Assembly: GCA_014706295.1 (NCBI GenBank)
Contig: JACSVZ010000008.1
Span: 4,838,848 to 4,902,847 of the forward strand
Source: Lycocorax pyrrhopterus obiensis
Lineage: Eukaryota; Chordata; Aves; Passeriformes; Paradisaeidae
Direction: 5' to 3'
Length of the DNA stretch: 64,000 nucleotides
The position numbers were made by a program, and so were the translations under genes. Every line of letters starts with the position of its first letter. Position 1 is the first letter of the stretch. A model generated the notes under the pieces. It had not been told where the DNA came from. It saw only the letters and a program-made list of their open reading frames with translations, and ran no database searches. Shown here in pieces: positions 38,558 to 53,200 of the stretch.

Positions 38558-41500
38558 CCAGAAAGATAAATGTCTGGCTGCAGTGTAACGTTGGACACTG
38601 CATGGAATGAGTTAAACTTCAGTCCCAAATCTTTAAAATTCTGTTTATCCTCCAGCGAGAAAAGGTTCTTCTCTTTAAGGGAAGTTAAAGTTGTTCAATG
38701 GGAATAAAACTTTTATGGCAAAAATTGTTCCCTGAGGAAGAATGGAATTATAGGAACACAGACTTGCCTGCCAGTCTGGTCTCCGTGGGAATGACACCTT
38801 GTATAAACAGCATTTGTTCCTTTCTAAGTGTGTATTAAAGCGATATCTTTGGACACTTGTGGTGATAGAACTCTCAGACCACAGCCAAATTGCCTCCCAC
38901 AGTGGAAGGTATTTGAATTGAAATAATTAGAAAAGTTCTGTTGGAAACATTTTAGTCACGGGGTTTTGCTATTGCAGCAAAAGGCAATTCAATCCTCGGG
39001 ACTACAGAAAGGTATTTACTTTAAAATGAGTTGGAAAACTGGATTTAATGAACACCTAATAAACATGGAATTAATAAAAACTAATGCATATACAAAATAG
39101 TCTTAATTGATTACACACATTGCATTAGCACTTTTAGATGACATTGAATTTTAGAATGTATAATGTTTGAATACATACATTCCCTGAGATTGCAAGCAGC
39201 TCAATATTATTGCAAAATATGACATGCTGGTAACAATAAAAGAAACCAGTGATTTTATTGTTTTGTTTAGATTCCACAAATCAGAGGTGAGGAACAAGAT
39301 AACTGTGTCCATAGTTTTTACTGGTAAATCCCTCATCTGCCTTAGTGTGGCTGAGTTAATAACAGCCAAATGGTTTGGTGCTGAAGTGAGGGAGGATGCT
39401 TTAGAAGAGGCGCTGTACTGAGAGGTTTATTTTTCTTTCGAGGAAGATGGCATTAGTATAAATCATATTAACTTACTGGTGATAAAAAATATAGCTTTAA
39501 ATGCCACCAGTGCTAGCATAATTTTTCAGGTTGGTTGACCTGAATATAACTGGCAGCAATCACCCCTGGCACACTTATGGCTGCTGCTGAGGCACAGTTT
39601 TTAATTCAGTGTGCCTGGGGTGCTGGACAAACTCTCTTTCCCTGAAGATACGCTGCATTTTCAGGGTATTTTTAAAAAGCTAATTAGGGGAAGGAGGTGA
39701 GCCAAGCTTCATGCTTCTTCCACTGTTCTAAAATCCCAGCTCCTCCTGCAACTGGTAAATACCAGTGTAGTTCAGAGCTGTGAACAGACTTCTCAGCTCA
39801 ACTAATACAGGGTGTATGCGGTTGTCTTTAGGTAGGCTCTAAAGGAAATTAAATAATTTATGGTATTTTCTGCTGTAATAGAAATGCATTTTTGTTTACT
39901 GGTTTGACAAGTTATTGTTGATTAAATAACTAACCCATATGATTACACTAATAGCCAGAGAAACAAAACTTTGTATTTTGTATCTTCCAGATAAGCTAAG
40001 ATGCTCTGAGAAATCTGTGTCACTTCAGTGAGCTGCATTCCTTAAGTCCTCTGGGGGCCAGAGGGCATTGGCTGTGATCCTTTGGTTGGCCAACGCAGCT
40101 CTCCAGTGCTGATTCCCCACTCCGGGCCAAAGTCAGATTTTAGTAGAAATAGTTGCAGTTCTGTACAGTGTAGAAGAGCTTAATGAGGTTTAGGATGACA
40201 GATTTCAAGTCTCCATTCCTCGGTCACTTCCACAGATGTTATAACTGTATCCAACTCTATCATTATGTAGTCTGGAAACTTTGTTCTAAAGTAGCCAGAG
40301 TTTTTTTGAATGTGTGATTCTTACCATAGGATCTGGAAGCTAAATGATAGGCAAAACCTCCAATCATTTAATAGAAATAAGCTTGTAATTGCTTTTCGTA
40401 AAGTATTTGAAATATCTGAAAATATTAGCTTTGGTGTTTAGCATTAACTTTGATGGGCAAAAAATTCCACAAACATTGCAAGTCTGCCAAACTGCCATTC
40501 CAGAGTCAAAACCTGAAATCTAAGTTACAGGAATGTTACTAATAGTTTGATCTGAGATGCTGAACTTCAGAAATAGGCTGTAAGAGTATAAAATGTTCTT
40601 TATAGGAAGGCTTAGATTTCTGCATTTTAAAAATAATTATATTTAGCAATTATTTGATTTTTTTTCCCCAATCAGATAGGGGTTTGAGACACTGTATGTG
40701 TATGATGACTGAAATTACTTTAATAGACATGTGCGTGTTTTCAAGTGAAGTCAGATCCTTGGAATACCTGTTGTGAGAGGTAGAAACAAAGCCAAAAATG
40801 TTGATACTTCAAGATACCCTTGGGGACATGTGGTACTGCCTGAAAATTGAGGGAAGTGTTTTGGAATGAAAGGTCAGTACCTGGGCTTGTGATTTGTGAG
40901 CTGGGAACCACAGAAGGGTGAAGGCACAAGCATAAGGGATCCAAGCTCTGAGGGAGGAGAACTGAGAAGTGGATCTGTAAGGCAGGATGGGAGGCAGTGG
41001 GGAAATAAAAGTATTACTTGGAGAGGACATTTCTGCGGCATTTGGAAAGGCTGGCACTGGAGGATGAGTGCCCAGCACCCACAGGACATCTGGGGGTGTG
41101 TCCTTCCTCTGTCCTCTGCAGCACAGGGCTGCTGGGTATGGCCCTCCCTTGCTGCTCGTGGCCCTCCCAGGGCTGTTCTCTGCTCCCTCACAATTCCCAC
41201 ATCTCTATTTGATTATAGTGCAATATCTGTTAAGGCCAATATTAGCGATATTGAGGGCTTCTCTTCGTCAGGAAATGCATTAAGCAGGCACAGCAAACTG
41301 CATGTGCATCTGTTCATATACACATCCCCTGTTTGGGTTTTCAGAAACATTTATATTCACAGTTAGGTATTCGGGTTATTAATGAAAAAAATACTATTTT
41401 TGAGGTGCTTGTTTCACACACATTTTGTAGTTGCACTTGGAAGGCCAAGGAAAATGTATTTTTCAGAGTGCCTGGCATAACGTGGTTGGTCTGATGGCAA

Positions 41501-44500
41501 AATCGTTAGCACTGGTAGACTTTGTCTTCATTGCTGTGCAAAACAGTGAGGAATTCTAATGTGTGAGGGTATGTTTGTTATCAAACTAAGACATACTTTA
41601 GTGGCATCTAGACACACTTGTGTTCTGCTGACACTCATGAATTCATGTGGCAGAGATTGAAAATGGTAGTGGTGTGTGCAATGAATATTTCTACAGTGGC
41701 ATACGCATTTTATGAACTGTGAAATGAGAGGATAACCTACTAAGTTTACTTTGGTGGAAAAGATCCAGAAGAATGAAAATATCTGTATAATTTCTTTAGT
41801 AATTGGCATAGCTGTTGGAAATACGCTGTTTCTCCGGCTTAATTTCCTATGGATTATTTTATTTCAATATATATTTTAGTTAGTGTGCTATGTTATTGTT
41901 TAGTTTAAAAGAGGAGGAGACTTTTGTAGGAATCTTCAGTATTTCAAGATGAAATTTTCGAAGCAGTGCAAGTGATTTAGAAACCCAATTTATGGACTGT
42001 GATGACAAATCTAGTAGCTAAGGTTTGTTATCATCACGGAGTTTATTTGGTTTACTAGAATAGTATTGGATCAATCCCTCCTCCTCTTGTATTTTAATCA
42101 TCTAACAATGTATGTGACACCTCCAACAAACAGAAGCAACAAAAGGGAGTTTTTAGCTTTGTTTTAGGACGAAACACTGCCCTTCCTGACCTGTTCTGTC
42201 TGGAAGTGAGACCTGGAAGCAAGAGGCACAGGCTGAAACCATGTCAGGCTGAGTGGTGTGATATCCTGAGACAGGTGTCTGATCTCTGAGTGAGGAAGGG
42301 AATTAGATGCACTGTTACTTTCTACTAACGACCTCTTGGTAGCTGTTCTTTTTGTGTATCATTTTCTGAATTGCTCTCTGGGAACTGGCTGTCTTCTCCC
42401 TATTGATTGATTATAGAGGGAATGTAGAGTGCTATCTCTAGATGGCCTCCAGTTTTGTGCATTGAAGTTAGTTGGAGAAATTCACATGGATATCTGGATC
42501 CAGTCCAGTCTGAAATTTCCAGTACAGGAGGGGATAATGCATTTAAGGATTAATTCAGTTGTGCCTCCGCTCAGTACAAATTCTTAGTTTAAACCCTCTA
42601 GCTGTTTTGAAATGTAGTTTGAAAATGCTGCAAATTGAAGGGGATTAACAAGATGTACATGGAATTTGGGCCAAACATTTCAGAAGGGGCTTCCGCGCGG
42701 TTTGGTACATAGTGAACATCAGTGTCAGCTATAGGCAGTGTGGTTTTCAGCAGTTTCTGGTAGTCTGTTTTTCTTTCAGATAGTAGCATTGAGATGTGAT
42801 TAGGAATTCCAGGAGAGACACCGTCATTGCCTTGTGTTTTTGCTTCTTGTGTTAGGTAGCATATTGAATTGGAGGGAAGGGAAAGAGGAAAAGAGAAGCG
42901 TCTTTGAAATAGTTACAGTCCATGGAAAACAATGGAGCTGTGGTCCTGGCTGATTTCTGTTTGCCTCGTGCTGGGGGAAGTAAAGGAGTCAGAAGAGATG
43001 GAGCTTAGGTAACCTTGTAGTCCCCATCCCTTCATTCCTGGTGAGACCTCGAGGGGTGAAGAGAAGTGGAGAACACTAAAAATTAGCAGTTCTGTGAGCA
43101 TGGGATTTGGCCAAACATTTTGTCACACACAAATTATCTGGCTAAAGCAGCATTTGTTTGTGAATTGTTCATGAACAAGCATTCCTCTTCGCTTATATAT
43201 TATTAATGTAGACATAGTTTGTGAACAAGTGTTAGCCCTTGGGCATAAACTGTTTGCTTGAATTATTTGCAATTTATTGTTCATGGCGTGCAGTTGCTCA
43301 CCTGGGTCACAGAGTATTGTTTCTACTTTGAGCTTCAGTGACTGAAGAGTAATGAATTATGTGTAGGTAGCAGTGAGACACAGTTTTATTCGCTGCAGCT
43401 GTGGATTTGTACTAAGAGGTGGAGGCCACCCCTGGCTCACCAAGGCCCAAGGCCAGCAAATTGTGCTGCACATTGCCAATAGGTGGGAGCACATAATTTG
43501 GAAATTACCAGTGTGTATTTTTTCTGTCCTACACACTTTTCCTAACCTTTCTCGCTGATTACTGTCAGAGGCAGGGTCCTGAGCAGTGGGGACCTGTGGC
43601 CTGATTTGTTACACTTGTTCTTGTATTTATATGAAATCCCAAACACTTGTGTATGTATCTTTTTTGGATGTGGTTGGGTGTAACATAGCCCTAAATTAAC
43701 TGGGACTAATCTTTTGGAGATCTTTTTGGAAAAAGCATTGCACGTGAGCAGAAGCATTATACATGGGGTCATCTTATGGATTGCTTTTGTATCAGGTGGA
43801 TTGTTCTGCTGAACTATGGCAAAGACTATTTTTTCCTCACTTTACCTTTGTAAACTAAGTGAATGGTTCTTTTTGGACCTGTATGGTAGCAGAGAGAAAG
43901 TCATATGAAAATTCAGTGAATTGGAAGTTTGGGAAATAGGGAATAATAATAATTTGTATTTTTTAGTGATTTTCCGTATAGTTTGGAGTAGCTGCATAGA
44001 AGAAAAGGAACAACAACATACTAAAGATTTGACATTTATTCATTTGAATCTTTCCTTTCATATTTATTGTTGAAGACATTCCTCCCTCTTGTTAAGGACT
44101 TCCTCACACCAGTCTATTTCTGCAATCCATTATTAATGCAGGATGTATGTATATATGTATATAATGCAGTCCTACACACAAATGGTAAACTTCTCTGCAT
44201 GACAGTAGATTTTCTATTGTTGTTTAAAACTGTGAGGAAAAGGAGGGCAAAATATAGTAAAAATATAACATCATTTTAATGGCACATTGAATTTGTTTAT
44301 CTATTCATATGTATTATAAGTAATTGGTATTTTTTATATGCTACTATTTGCATTTTATAGTGTACTCTTGTAGGCAATACCATTAACACAACTCTAGCTA
44401 CTATTATTGAGCACTGTAAAGCTATATTTTAGTGGTTATATCATCAATAAAAAAGCTCTTTCAAAACTGTTTTTTCCCCATCTTGAAATTTTGTTTGAGC

Positions 44501-47500
44501 TTCAGATGAAAATTATATGTATATAGATTAGAATGAAAGCTACAACACTGTATACATTGTTTCAGTTATAGAAAATCTGTATTTAAAAATAAAACCAAGG
44601 GAAACCTGCTAAAGACAAGGAGATAAGTACAAAATCAGAGCAGGAAGTGACATGAGCTCATTAGGTCTGTCCCACTTGTTTCCAGTGCTGGCTTCACTTG
44701 CTGGTGGGAGAAGGTGAGGCCAGTGTGAGGAATCTCTTATTTGTTGGTGTGCAAAGTTTTACTGCTCTCAAACCCCCACTGCTATGCTACTGCTTATTTG
44801 ATTGGACTTCTTCACACTTAAAATTGGAAACTTATTTGATGTGTTTTCCTGGCTTGAGGCTTTTACAAAATAAATGCTATTTAGGTTGGGTTCTTAGGAA
44901 AATGAGGCTTAAATGATTACATTGCTGACTGTGGGCCCCCTTGATGCACATCCCCAGCAAGTCCCACTGTGGGGAGGCTCTGCTCAGTTCTCAGAGGCCT
45001 GTACAGTCTTACACATTGTTCTAAGAAGAGTCAAGATCGTGTGTACTAAATACGAGTTGGTTTTACTCTTTATAGGTGTTGAATTTCCCATTGTATTACG
45101 TTGTCTCCTGGGGGTTTATTAATATCTTACTCTCTAAAATGCTATAGTAAGGAAAAACCTCTGAAAATAATGTGAGGAACATTCTTGTAATTCTCAATCT
45201 ACTAATGGGTGTTCATGAAGGATGAGTAGATGAGTCTTGAGGACATTCCAGAAACTTCACAGAATACATATGTTCTCCCAGGTACTCAGCACTGCTGTGG
45301 TGATGAATTGGTTTGTCTGCTGTAGGCATGGGATCCTTGTCCATTAACTGCAGCAATGTCAGAGTGTTCTTAGAACACCAGTCAGCTGAGTCATGATCCC
45401 AAAGGTAAGGGTATGGATTTGAGAGCACCCTGCACTGGGAGGAGTGTGCTGCTCTCCTTTCACATACTCTGAATCTCTTAATATCGCCTTAAATCAAGTG
45501 AGTGAGTAAGCAGCTGACACCCTCTGCCCTCACCTCAGCGACATGACAGGACTGTTGTGAGGCTTGGCTATGTTCCTTCTGCTGCAGGGTTACAGCTTTT
45601 TGCTTCAAAGGGAGGGGAAGTGGGGCAAGGGAGGGTGAGTGTTTTCAGGGTGCTATTTGTAGTGTTACCTAACTTTAGTGGCTTTTGTGGAAACAGAACT
45701 AGTAAAACCTGATATCCTACTTAGTTCTCACCCTTAATGGTGTGGTAGAGGTCCATCTGAGACCCTTGGCAGTACACAAAAATGGCAGTGATGCATCTAG
45801 AATGGCTTTGAATGAGCAGAGTTTGTCACACACCCTGAAGAGGCATTTTGGGTGACAGGAAACTACTACTGGGTTCTCCCTGAAGTCAGCAACAGCATCA
45901 GGATCCACGGATTTGTAAGGCTCATTCAGCTTTTTCACAGAGGATGTGCAGGGGCTACCGTGGTTGCAGATCTCCCAGAATGAGGGATGAAGGCAGGTCA
46001 GTAAACTTTTATTGTCCTTTTTCACATGTGACAATCTTAAGGCAGTGGAATGGCTCCAAACTATGTGCTCTGAGGTCTTTTGCAGTTCCTGAGATGAAGG
46101 GATGCAGGTTCACATCTGGAGGGGGAAAGCCCTACATGAAAGACCTGCAGTGTGGGCTCTGGCTCTTAAAAGATACGAAGTCTGTGAGCAGGGGATTAGT
46201 AATCAGAGGAATTCACGGACAAAGTTTAGGGAAGAAATGAAAAGAGAGAATTGTGATTTCATAGCAGATGTAATGAAGGTAGCAAAAGAGAGGCCGTGTT
46301 AAATGTAATCAGGCATTGATTCCCCTTGGGGAATGACAGAAACGGCAGCGCTGCCGGGGCTCTGTGCCAGTTCCATCCATTGCCAAAGTACCCATACAGC
46401 TGTTGTTTGGAGATAGCATTTCTCTGGAATGTGCCATTTTCTTTTATTCCTGGGAGTGGGGAAGTGATAGCTAGTTCGTTTGAAATCCGTCAATGTAAAA
46501 TGTATTGAAAACAAAGGCTTCACATGCTATCATGGTACACTTTCCCCCATTTAATAGTCCCTGCATAAATACGTACACCGTCCTTCAGATTGTTCAGTGG
46601 AGGGGCTGTACATGGGTGACTTGTGGCATACACCAGGCTCTTGCTCTGAATAATAAGCAAAATTAACTTAATTGTGTAGAAAAACACATTATTTATGCTG
46701 GCTTAGAATGAACCAGCTCAGGCCTTAAGGGAAATGTCCTGTTGTATCTTGTTGGCCACGAACAGCCGTGCATGTGCTGGTGATTGCTTGGTGCATTTCT
46801 GCCACCCCCTGAGCACTGAGCTCCATCTGTCTGTCTGTATTCAGCTCTGAGGAAACGCCTTTTGCCCCCCTGTATCCTCACACCTATTGCTGGGGATGCA
46901 AGTGGAGCTTCCTCTGTGATGAGAGGAGGTACTTGGGCAGTCAGGCCCTTCGTCTGTCCCTCAGACCTCGTATCTGAAACAGCTGAAGAGCCAAATCTAG
47001 GACAGGCAAAAAGAAATTTTAGACCAGGAGTTTAAAAATCAGAATATAGAACCAGGCTGATTCTGATTCAGTAGGGTAAAGAATCTGTTGTAATATTAAC
47101 ATATATTTTCATTCAACGTTATTAATTGTGATGAAATTCCAAGCTCTTTAGCATGTTTTGCTGGGGCAGAACAAAAATGAGGAGCAGTGAAAACCAGGAG
47201 ATGAAAATACTGTATCTGCAGACACAGAGACTCAGTTTCTGTCATTCAGTGGATCAGTTAGCTCTAACCATCTAGGCCAGCTGCTCTACATTAAGCTACA
47301 CTAATCAGGGTAATGTCTATTAAGAATTCTATAAGATATATTGTAGAGAATTTAGCTATAACAATAAAAAGGGAATGAACATTAAATTAGGTCTTTGAAT
47401 GAAGTTAAACCCAAACCTCCTCCAGTTTTTTTGCACTAAAACAGTAAAATGTTCTTAAAATGCACACATGTAATTGATACCTGTACATTGCTAAAATTTC

Positions 47501-48911
47501 TAGTTTAGACTTGGTCCAGTGTATAACATGGGTTTTTCTTTGTCTAAACAGATGCTTGTGCTGTAAACTCATGACAGGCAGTACTGGAGATTTAAAGCTA
47601 ATGCATTTATGATAGAAAATAAAATTAGAATTAGCTTTGTGAGCAGAATTTAAGCATTATATGAAGCATCAGCCTCTGTCCTGTTTACCCATCTTTGGCG
47701 TTTTATCAGGTAAATGTTATTTGCTGTTTTCCCTGAGCTAATATTTGCTTTCTGTTGCCCTGTTCTTTTTTGGCTGAGGTTACAGACTGTACCTGTAGTC
47801 ATCATTCTTGCTCTGAAAAGGGACTGCACGTAGGACAGTGGTGACTGAGGCAGGGCAAACACGGCCTTTTGTTGTAGCATTTCTGGCTGAAATGGAAAGA
47901 CTTTCCCTTTGGAAATGAAAAGAGCACATTTCAGTCAGTGTGAGTGAGCTGATGGTGAGCTCGGCTGAGGGGGTTGGCGTGGGAAGAGGGAGGAGCTGTG
48001 GATCGCCAGCTGGCCCTCAGCACTGCACAGGTTCTCTTTTTGTGAGGGAGGCATTGTGAGCTATAGTTCTCCTTATTGAATGCACTGGAGAGAAAAGGAG
48101 ATGTTGGGCTGTTTGTGTGCTAACTTCAAATAGAACTCTCCATAGAATTGTAGTACAATCAAATCTTCCTATTTGGCTTGAACTGCTGAAAAAGAGTATG
48201 TTGGTTTGATTTTTATGTAGGGAAGATTTAATTTCATTTTTGCTTTATAAATTCTTTGGAGTTTTTGAAATGAAAAAAATCTTAAGGAGCAAAATGTAGT
48301 TAATTTGAATGTATAATTCCACAAAATATGTATTTTTTTGAAAATAGATGTTTTAGTTTCCAAATAGTTCAAAGCTTTCTTGTGAAAAAAATCTTCAGTT
48401 CTGCTTCCATTTAGACAGGTGGTAGTGTTCCTGCTGCCTTCAGTGGACGCAGCATTGTCTTCTACTGTTTTCTATCAAATTTGTGAAATATTTTTTGTAT
48501 ATTTTGTATGTTTTCATCCAGCTCTCCCAATAGCCAGTTTCAGGTGTTTTAATTTAGTGGCTAGAGAAACTGTAAAAATTTTGCCCAACTCAGGGGACAC
48601 GCCTTTTATGGTTTTATTGCAAAAAAACCTCAAAACACCAAAACAGAAAATACCCAGGCCTTTAATTTACAGTTATGCAGTGAAAAAAACTTTCATAGTG
48701 ACATTATCAAACCCATGTAAAAATAAAAGGGCCTGTGCTTTTTTGGGCACTGAGAGTGGAACTTATGTTGCTTAAATTTCTGTATCTACAGTGCAGTGAT
48801 CTCCACCCAGCCCAGCTGACGAGGTTCGCATCCCAGCGCTGGGGGATGAGTCAGTGCAGTCAGTGGAGTCCACAGTCTGACCAACTACAAAGGCCAAGTT
48901 TAGGCTGAGTT

Positions 48912-48946
48912 TAGAATCACAGAATATCCTGAGTTGGAACTGACTC
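48912..48946 (-). mobile_element. CR1-type LINE 3' tail scrap (antisense)
   Basis: agaatcacagaatatcctgag followed by ttggaa is the reverse complement of a common avian CR1 3' terminus. The match fades within about 35 bases, so this is either a very short insert or an old eroded one. Confidence 0.6.
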
Positions 48947-50214
48947 CATTGTCAGTGTTGGTTCTCTCTCCACTGGCACAGACAGAGTTCAGAGCAGCTC
49001 ACTCAGGTGTAGGTATCAATAGTGCAGATACCAAAAGTCAGATGTTTGAGCTGAGGGAGAAGGGTGATTTTGCTGTATTCAATGTGTGACTTTCCTCATT
49101 GTTGTGTTGCCAAGAATTGACAAATCAATGGATCCAGATATTAAAAACAGGGACCTGAAATTGAAAGTGGCAAACATTTGATACACTAGGGCCTTTCAGA
49201 TATTGACTAATGATAACTAGAAAATAGATCAGTACTTTCAATCTGTTAGTTTTGTACTGTTAAAGATCAATGAAGTTCATCAAAATACAAGAGGCTGGAA
49301 CAGAATTCAGAGGATAACTAACCTTTAAGATCAGAAGCATAAATTCCTACATGTTCCCCCCTCTCCTCCAGCTGCCAAACACTGTCTTGTCAACATAATG
49401 CAAACAGAAAATTCTGAGATCTCCTAAACTAGCTGGGGAGTAGGTGTGAGTTATTTGAGACTATCCTAGACAATATAGGTTGTTTCAGAAAGATGAATTT
49501 GCAGTTCTGAATGTGATGCTAGATGTCCAGCCAACATATACTCCCCTTCTGTTTTACATTCAATGCAGCTTTTAAGCCATTCAAAGGGAATTGATATTTC
49601 CAAGAGCTATGACTGTATCAGTCAGCTAGGCCCATGTGGGTGTAAATCCCAAACACTACACAAATCATTGTAAAGTAAAAGGAAACAAATTTAAATTTTG
49701 TGGTGGTCAAGTGCAGAATTGGGAAAGCTTGGGGATTTTTCCTTCATCCAAATGGAAATGGCTCTGTGGAGGAAAATGAATACCAGGTTAGAAGCAGAAC
49801 AAATAAGAGAAATAAATAACCACCATGCAGCACTATAAGATTGGTGGCTTAAAGGCTGAGAAAATTAAAGGGAATTTGGCTATAATAAAGGTACTGTATC
49901 ATAGTGAAGTGTAATGCAATTGTAATGTTGAGTCCATTTTGTAGGAACAATAAAAAAGACCTTAAAAGGGATTTTTAAAAAAACCCCTATCTCATGTGGT
50001 ATTGCAAGTAAACTATACAAATATTTCTCATTCTTAATAATTACTTACTTTAAGCAAATCTACTTGACATGCACACCAGTAAATTCCCTCTAGGCTTATA
50101 TCAGTACTGAATTGGTCCTGTATTTCCTGTCAATCTGTACAGTTTGATAGTACTTATTTTTATGTTTTCATAGCTACTGCTTCTGAAGTAATTGATTCTA
50201 GGTGTCTGAGAATC

Positions 50215-50229
50215 TTTTTTTTTTTTTTT
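50215..50229. repeat. T15 homopolymer
   Basis: An uninterrupted run of 15 T, the longest homopolymer noticed in the window. No LINE or processed-gene body is recognisable beside it. Confidence 0.9.
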
Positions 50230-53200
50230 GTGCTGAAGCCAGTCAAAATCTTGTCCAGAGATATTTCTCTCTACAAATAATTGTGCTCCTGTAATGGTGA
50301 TAAACAGTATTTCGTGTGCATGTCTCATGTAAAGAATGCAGAAACAAAATATGAATAGCACTGAGACTGTGCCTTTCCCATTATATGAGGTGCTACATTA
50401 CAGGATTATCCTGCTGAGTTATTAACAAAGGCTTGGCTGGTCGTAAACATTTCATAACTGCAAAGTACACTTTGCAAACTGGATAATACTAACAGCCTTT
50501 TAGTCCAGAGTATTTATCATGGCTAAATGCAGTAGAAGTTGGCTTATTGCGTCTATGATTGTAGTCCTGTGTGGCAAAGCCGCTCTGTGGAATAGTGAAG
50601 CTGGAGAGCCATAAAGGAGGGAGGAACGGCATCCCTGTTGTCAGGCCTATAAGGCAGCTCTGGCTATTTCTTCTGCAGTCTTGAGGTGACAGCAGGTTAT
50701 ACAGCTTCCATACTCAGCCTCTTCACTGGAAAATGAACACATGGCAGGATTTTGGCTCCGTGTCTGGATCCCCACGGCCCCCCGTGACTGCAGACATTCC
50801 ATAAGCCACAATACGCTGAAGTTGCAAACCCCAGTTTTGGTCTCATCATAATGGATTTGTACTTTCTTTTCTGCCAGGTGATCTGTAGCAGGAGAGGAGG
50901 TGTTGTTGTACTGAATATCCCACCTGATGAAATATTTTCAATTAGGGAAGGGATTGACAGTACAGTTATTGGGGATTTTTTACCGCTTTCTTGTAGATGT
51001 AGCTTGAATCTCAAGTTATTAGTGACCAAAAAATTCCTGCTCTGTGAAGGTTCAACACTGGTCCATGTGCAACAATGGTCATAGTTTGGAGTTCATAAAA
51101 CATTGATTCATAGTATTTCCGAATTGGCTGTTGTGATAGGTAAAAGATGTGCACAAGTGGCTGCTGTCTCAGCCTGGGCTGGATGTTTCTGGCTCTTCCA
51201 TCCTTCGTCTTTTGACTTGATACAATTTTATACTTAATGCATCTTGCGTTAACTTCTCATCAGTCACTCTAAGGTACAAAGTACTTCACTGTTCCCTTTC
51301 AGACAGCTGTGTTATTGATGGTGTATTTCAGGGGTACTGTTGATTCCTAAACCCTCTGATTGCTGGAGAGCTTTAAAGCTCCATTGTTCTCTTTTCCCCA
51401 ACAGACTATTTGGAGACCTTTGCACGCTCCCCTCCAACCACTTTGTTATCTGTGACTGCTGTGAGTGTCAGTCCTGCCTGTTCCCTGCAGGATGGAGGCT
51501 GGTGCTGGGGCAGCCTCTGGGGACCGGCCTGTGGGGAATTGCCCATCATGGCTGATAAACCTCCTCTGTGCCACTCCACCGTATTGGGAGAGCTTGCAAG
51601 GACAGACACAGTTTGTCCTCGGCTGTGCTCTGGGAAGCACGGGCATCCTTTGTTCATTTGGAGAGACAAACCTCAGCATACACATGCATTTTAACAATGG
51701 AGATTCAGCAGTGCTCTGAACAGCCAGAACAACAGTACGTGAGAATTTGAGGGATAAGGAAAGGGTTTCTGGGGTTAAGTTCTATGTCATTAGAAGATAG
51801 GAGGCAAACTTAAACTTCAAAACATGCAGTTGTGTTTGTTCTGCTGAAAAAGGGTCTATCAACTGCAGTCAGAAGGGCAGTGCTTACTTTTATTTACTGG
51901 CATCTCTGTTTATTATCTTAACCCCAAAGGTAAGGACTGTGTGGACATGTAAAATGAATTAATTTCATTCTGAGAGTTATTTCCTAATGTGAGAGAAGAA
52001 GAAATCATGAATGATAGCTTGCTGTGCTCTGACCTGCCTTTTGACTGTTGTTTCATAGCTAAACAAAGAACTGTTCATCCAAAACACTCTCTACTGTCAC
52101 TTTAAAGAACTTAAATAAGATTTATCAGTCCCTAAATCCATGGAATAAAACAATAAAAGAAAGTGCTTTTCACTGCTGCTTGTTTAATGATGACCAAGAC
52201 AGAGGGATGACATTGCCCGTAAGGTTATGTGATGTACTTGGAAACCACTTGCAGGAACTCCTTCGCTTTGGAAGTGATTGATTTAAGCTTTTGCTATAGT
52301 ATTTGATTTGTGTCTTTGTAATGTGCATCAGTAGTCTGGCCAACTCAGGTTCTTTCTATAGCCCCAACTCTGTAACATTTACAGAATACATTTCTGGAAT
52401 TTTTAGGGATTTGTTCAGGTAAATACATCTGTTTTCTTAGGGTGAGCGTGGCACAGAGTAAGATCCAGGTTAAGCAGAATAAATGGATTCTAATTGTTTT
52501 AGTTTGCATGCTCTGCAGATGATTTTTTTCTTCAACAACATGTTCATTCTTATCACAGTTGCCCTGCCATTGCCTTTTATTTTATTTCTTGGAAACTTTT
52601 TATTGCTGCCAGGAAATATGATAGGTTTGTACTGATTATTGTCCTAGATGGATTTTTGCCTGGAAAAACCCAAGGAAGTTGGCATTCCCATTCCTCTCAA
52701 CCTTGTCTTGGGCTGATGGCTGACTTTTCCTTTACTCAGCAAGTCAGACAGGCAAAAGTAGAAGTTGGACCCGTCTGTTGTTTGAAGGGGGAAAAATGGT
52801 TAGAAGATGAAGACATGATTTTGTAAACACAAAAGCAGGGAGATTGAAAGGTGAAATGATTCAGCTGTTGGTAAATTGAGGCTGTCTATCCAGTTTCCCT
52901 GCCTTGTCAGTGTAGGATTGTTAGCTGGATAATGGCAGATTTTTATGTGATACTGCATTTCATTGTAGTAAGTTACAGTGACAACTGGTGTCAGTGAATA
53001 CTGAGTTTGTCATGTGAAATTCTGACCTGCACTGGGAGTCTTGTCTCAGGAAATCCAGATTATTTTCTCTAGTTAGCTGCATTTACTAGTTAGTTGTTAT
53101 TTACCCTCTATATGTGTTCAGTTGTGTTTTCAGGTGTGACCCCTTTGAGTTAAATTGTTTTTTTTTAGTTTTATTTTCCATCTCTGGCTTTGGTTTTGGC

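Larger units (their letters stand above)
35331..48911. other. Non-coding stretch, no gene recognised
   Basis: Holds a T/G-rich tract at 35710-35920 with long T runs interrupted by G clusters, and small tandem repeats at 37001-37053 and 38524-38557. A frame at 40896-41366 has no recognisable domain. No RNA gene or further transposon recognised. Confidence 0.5.

Noticed and set aside
48821..48835. gaggttcgcatccc resembling a tRNA B box
   Set aside because: No A box or acceptor pairing upstream.
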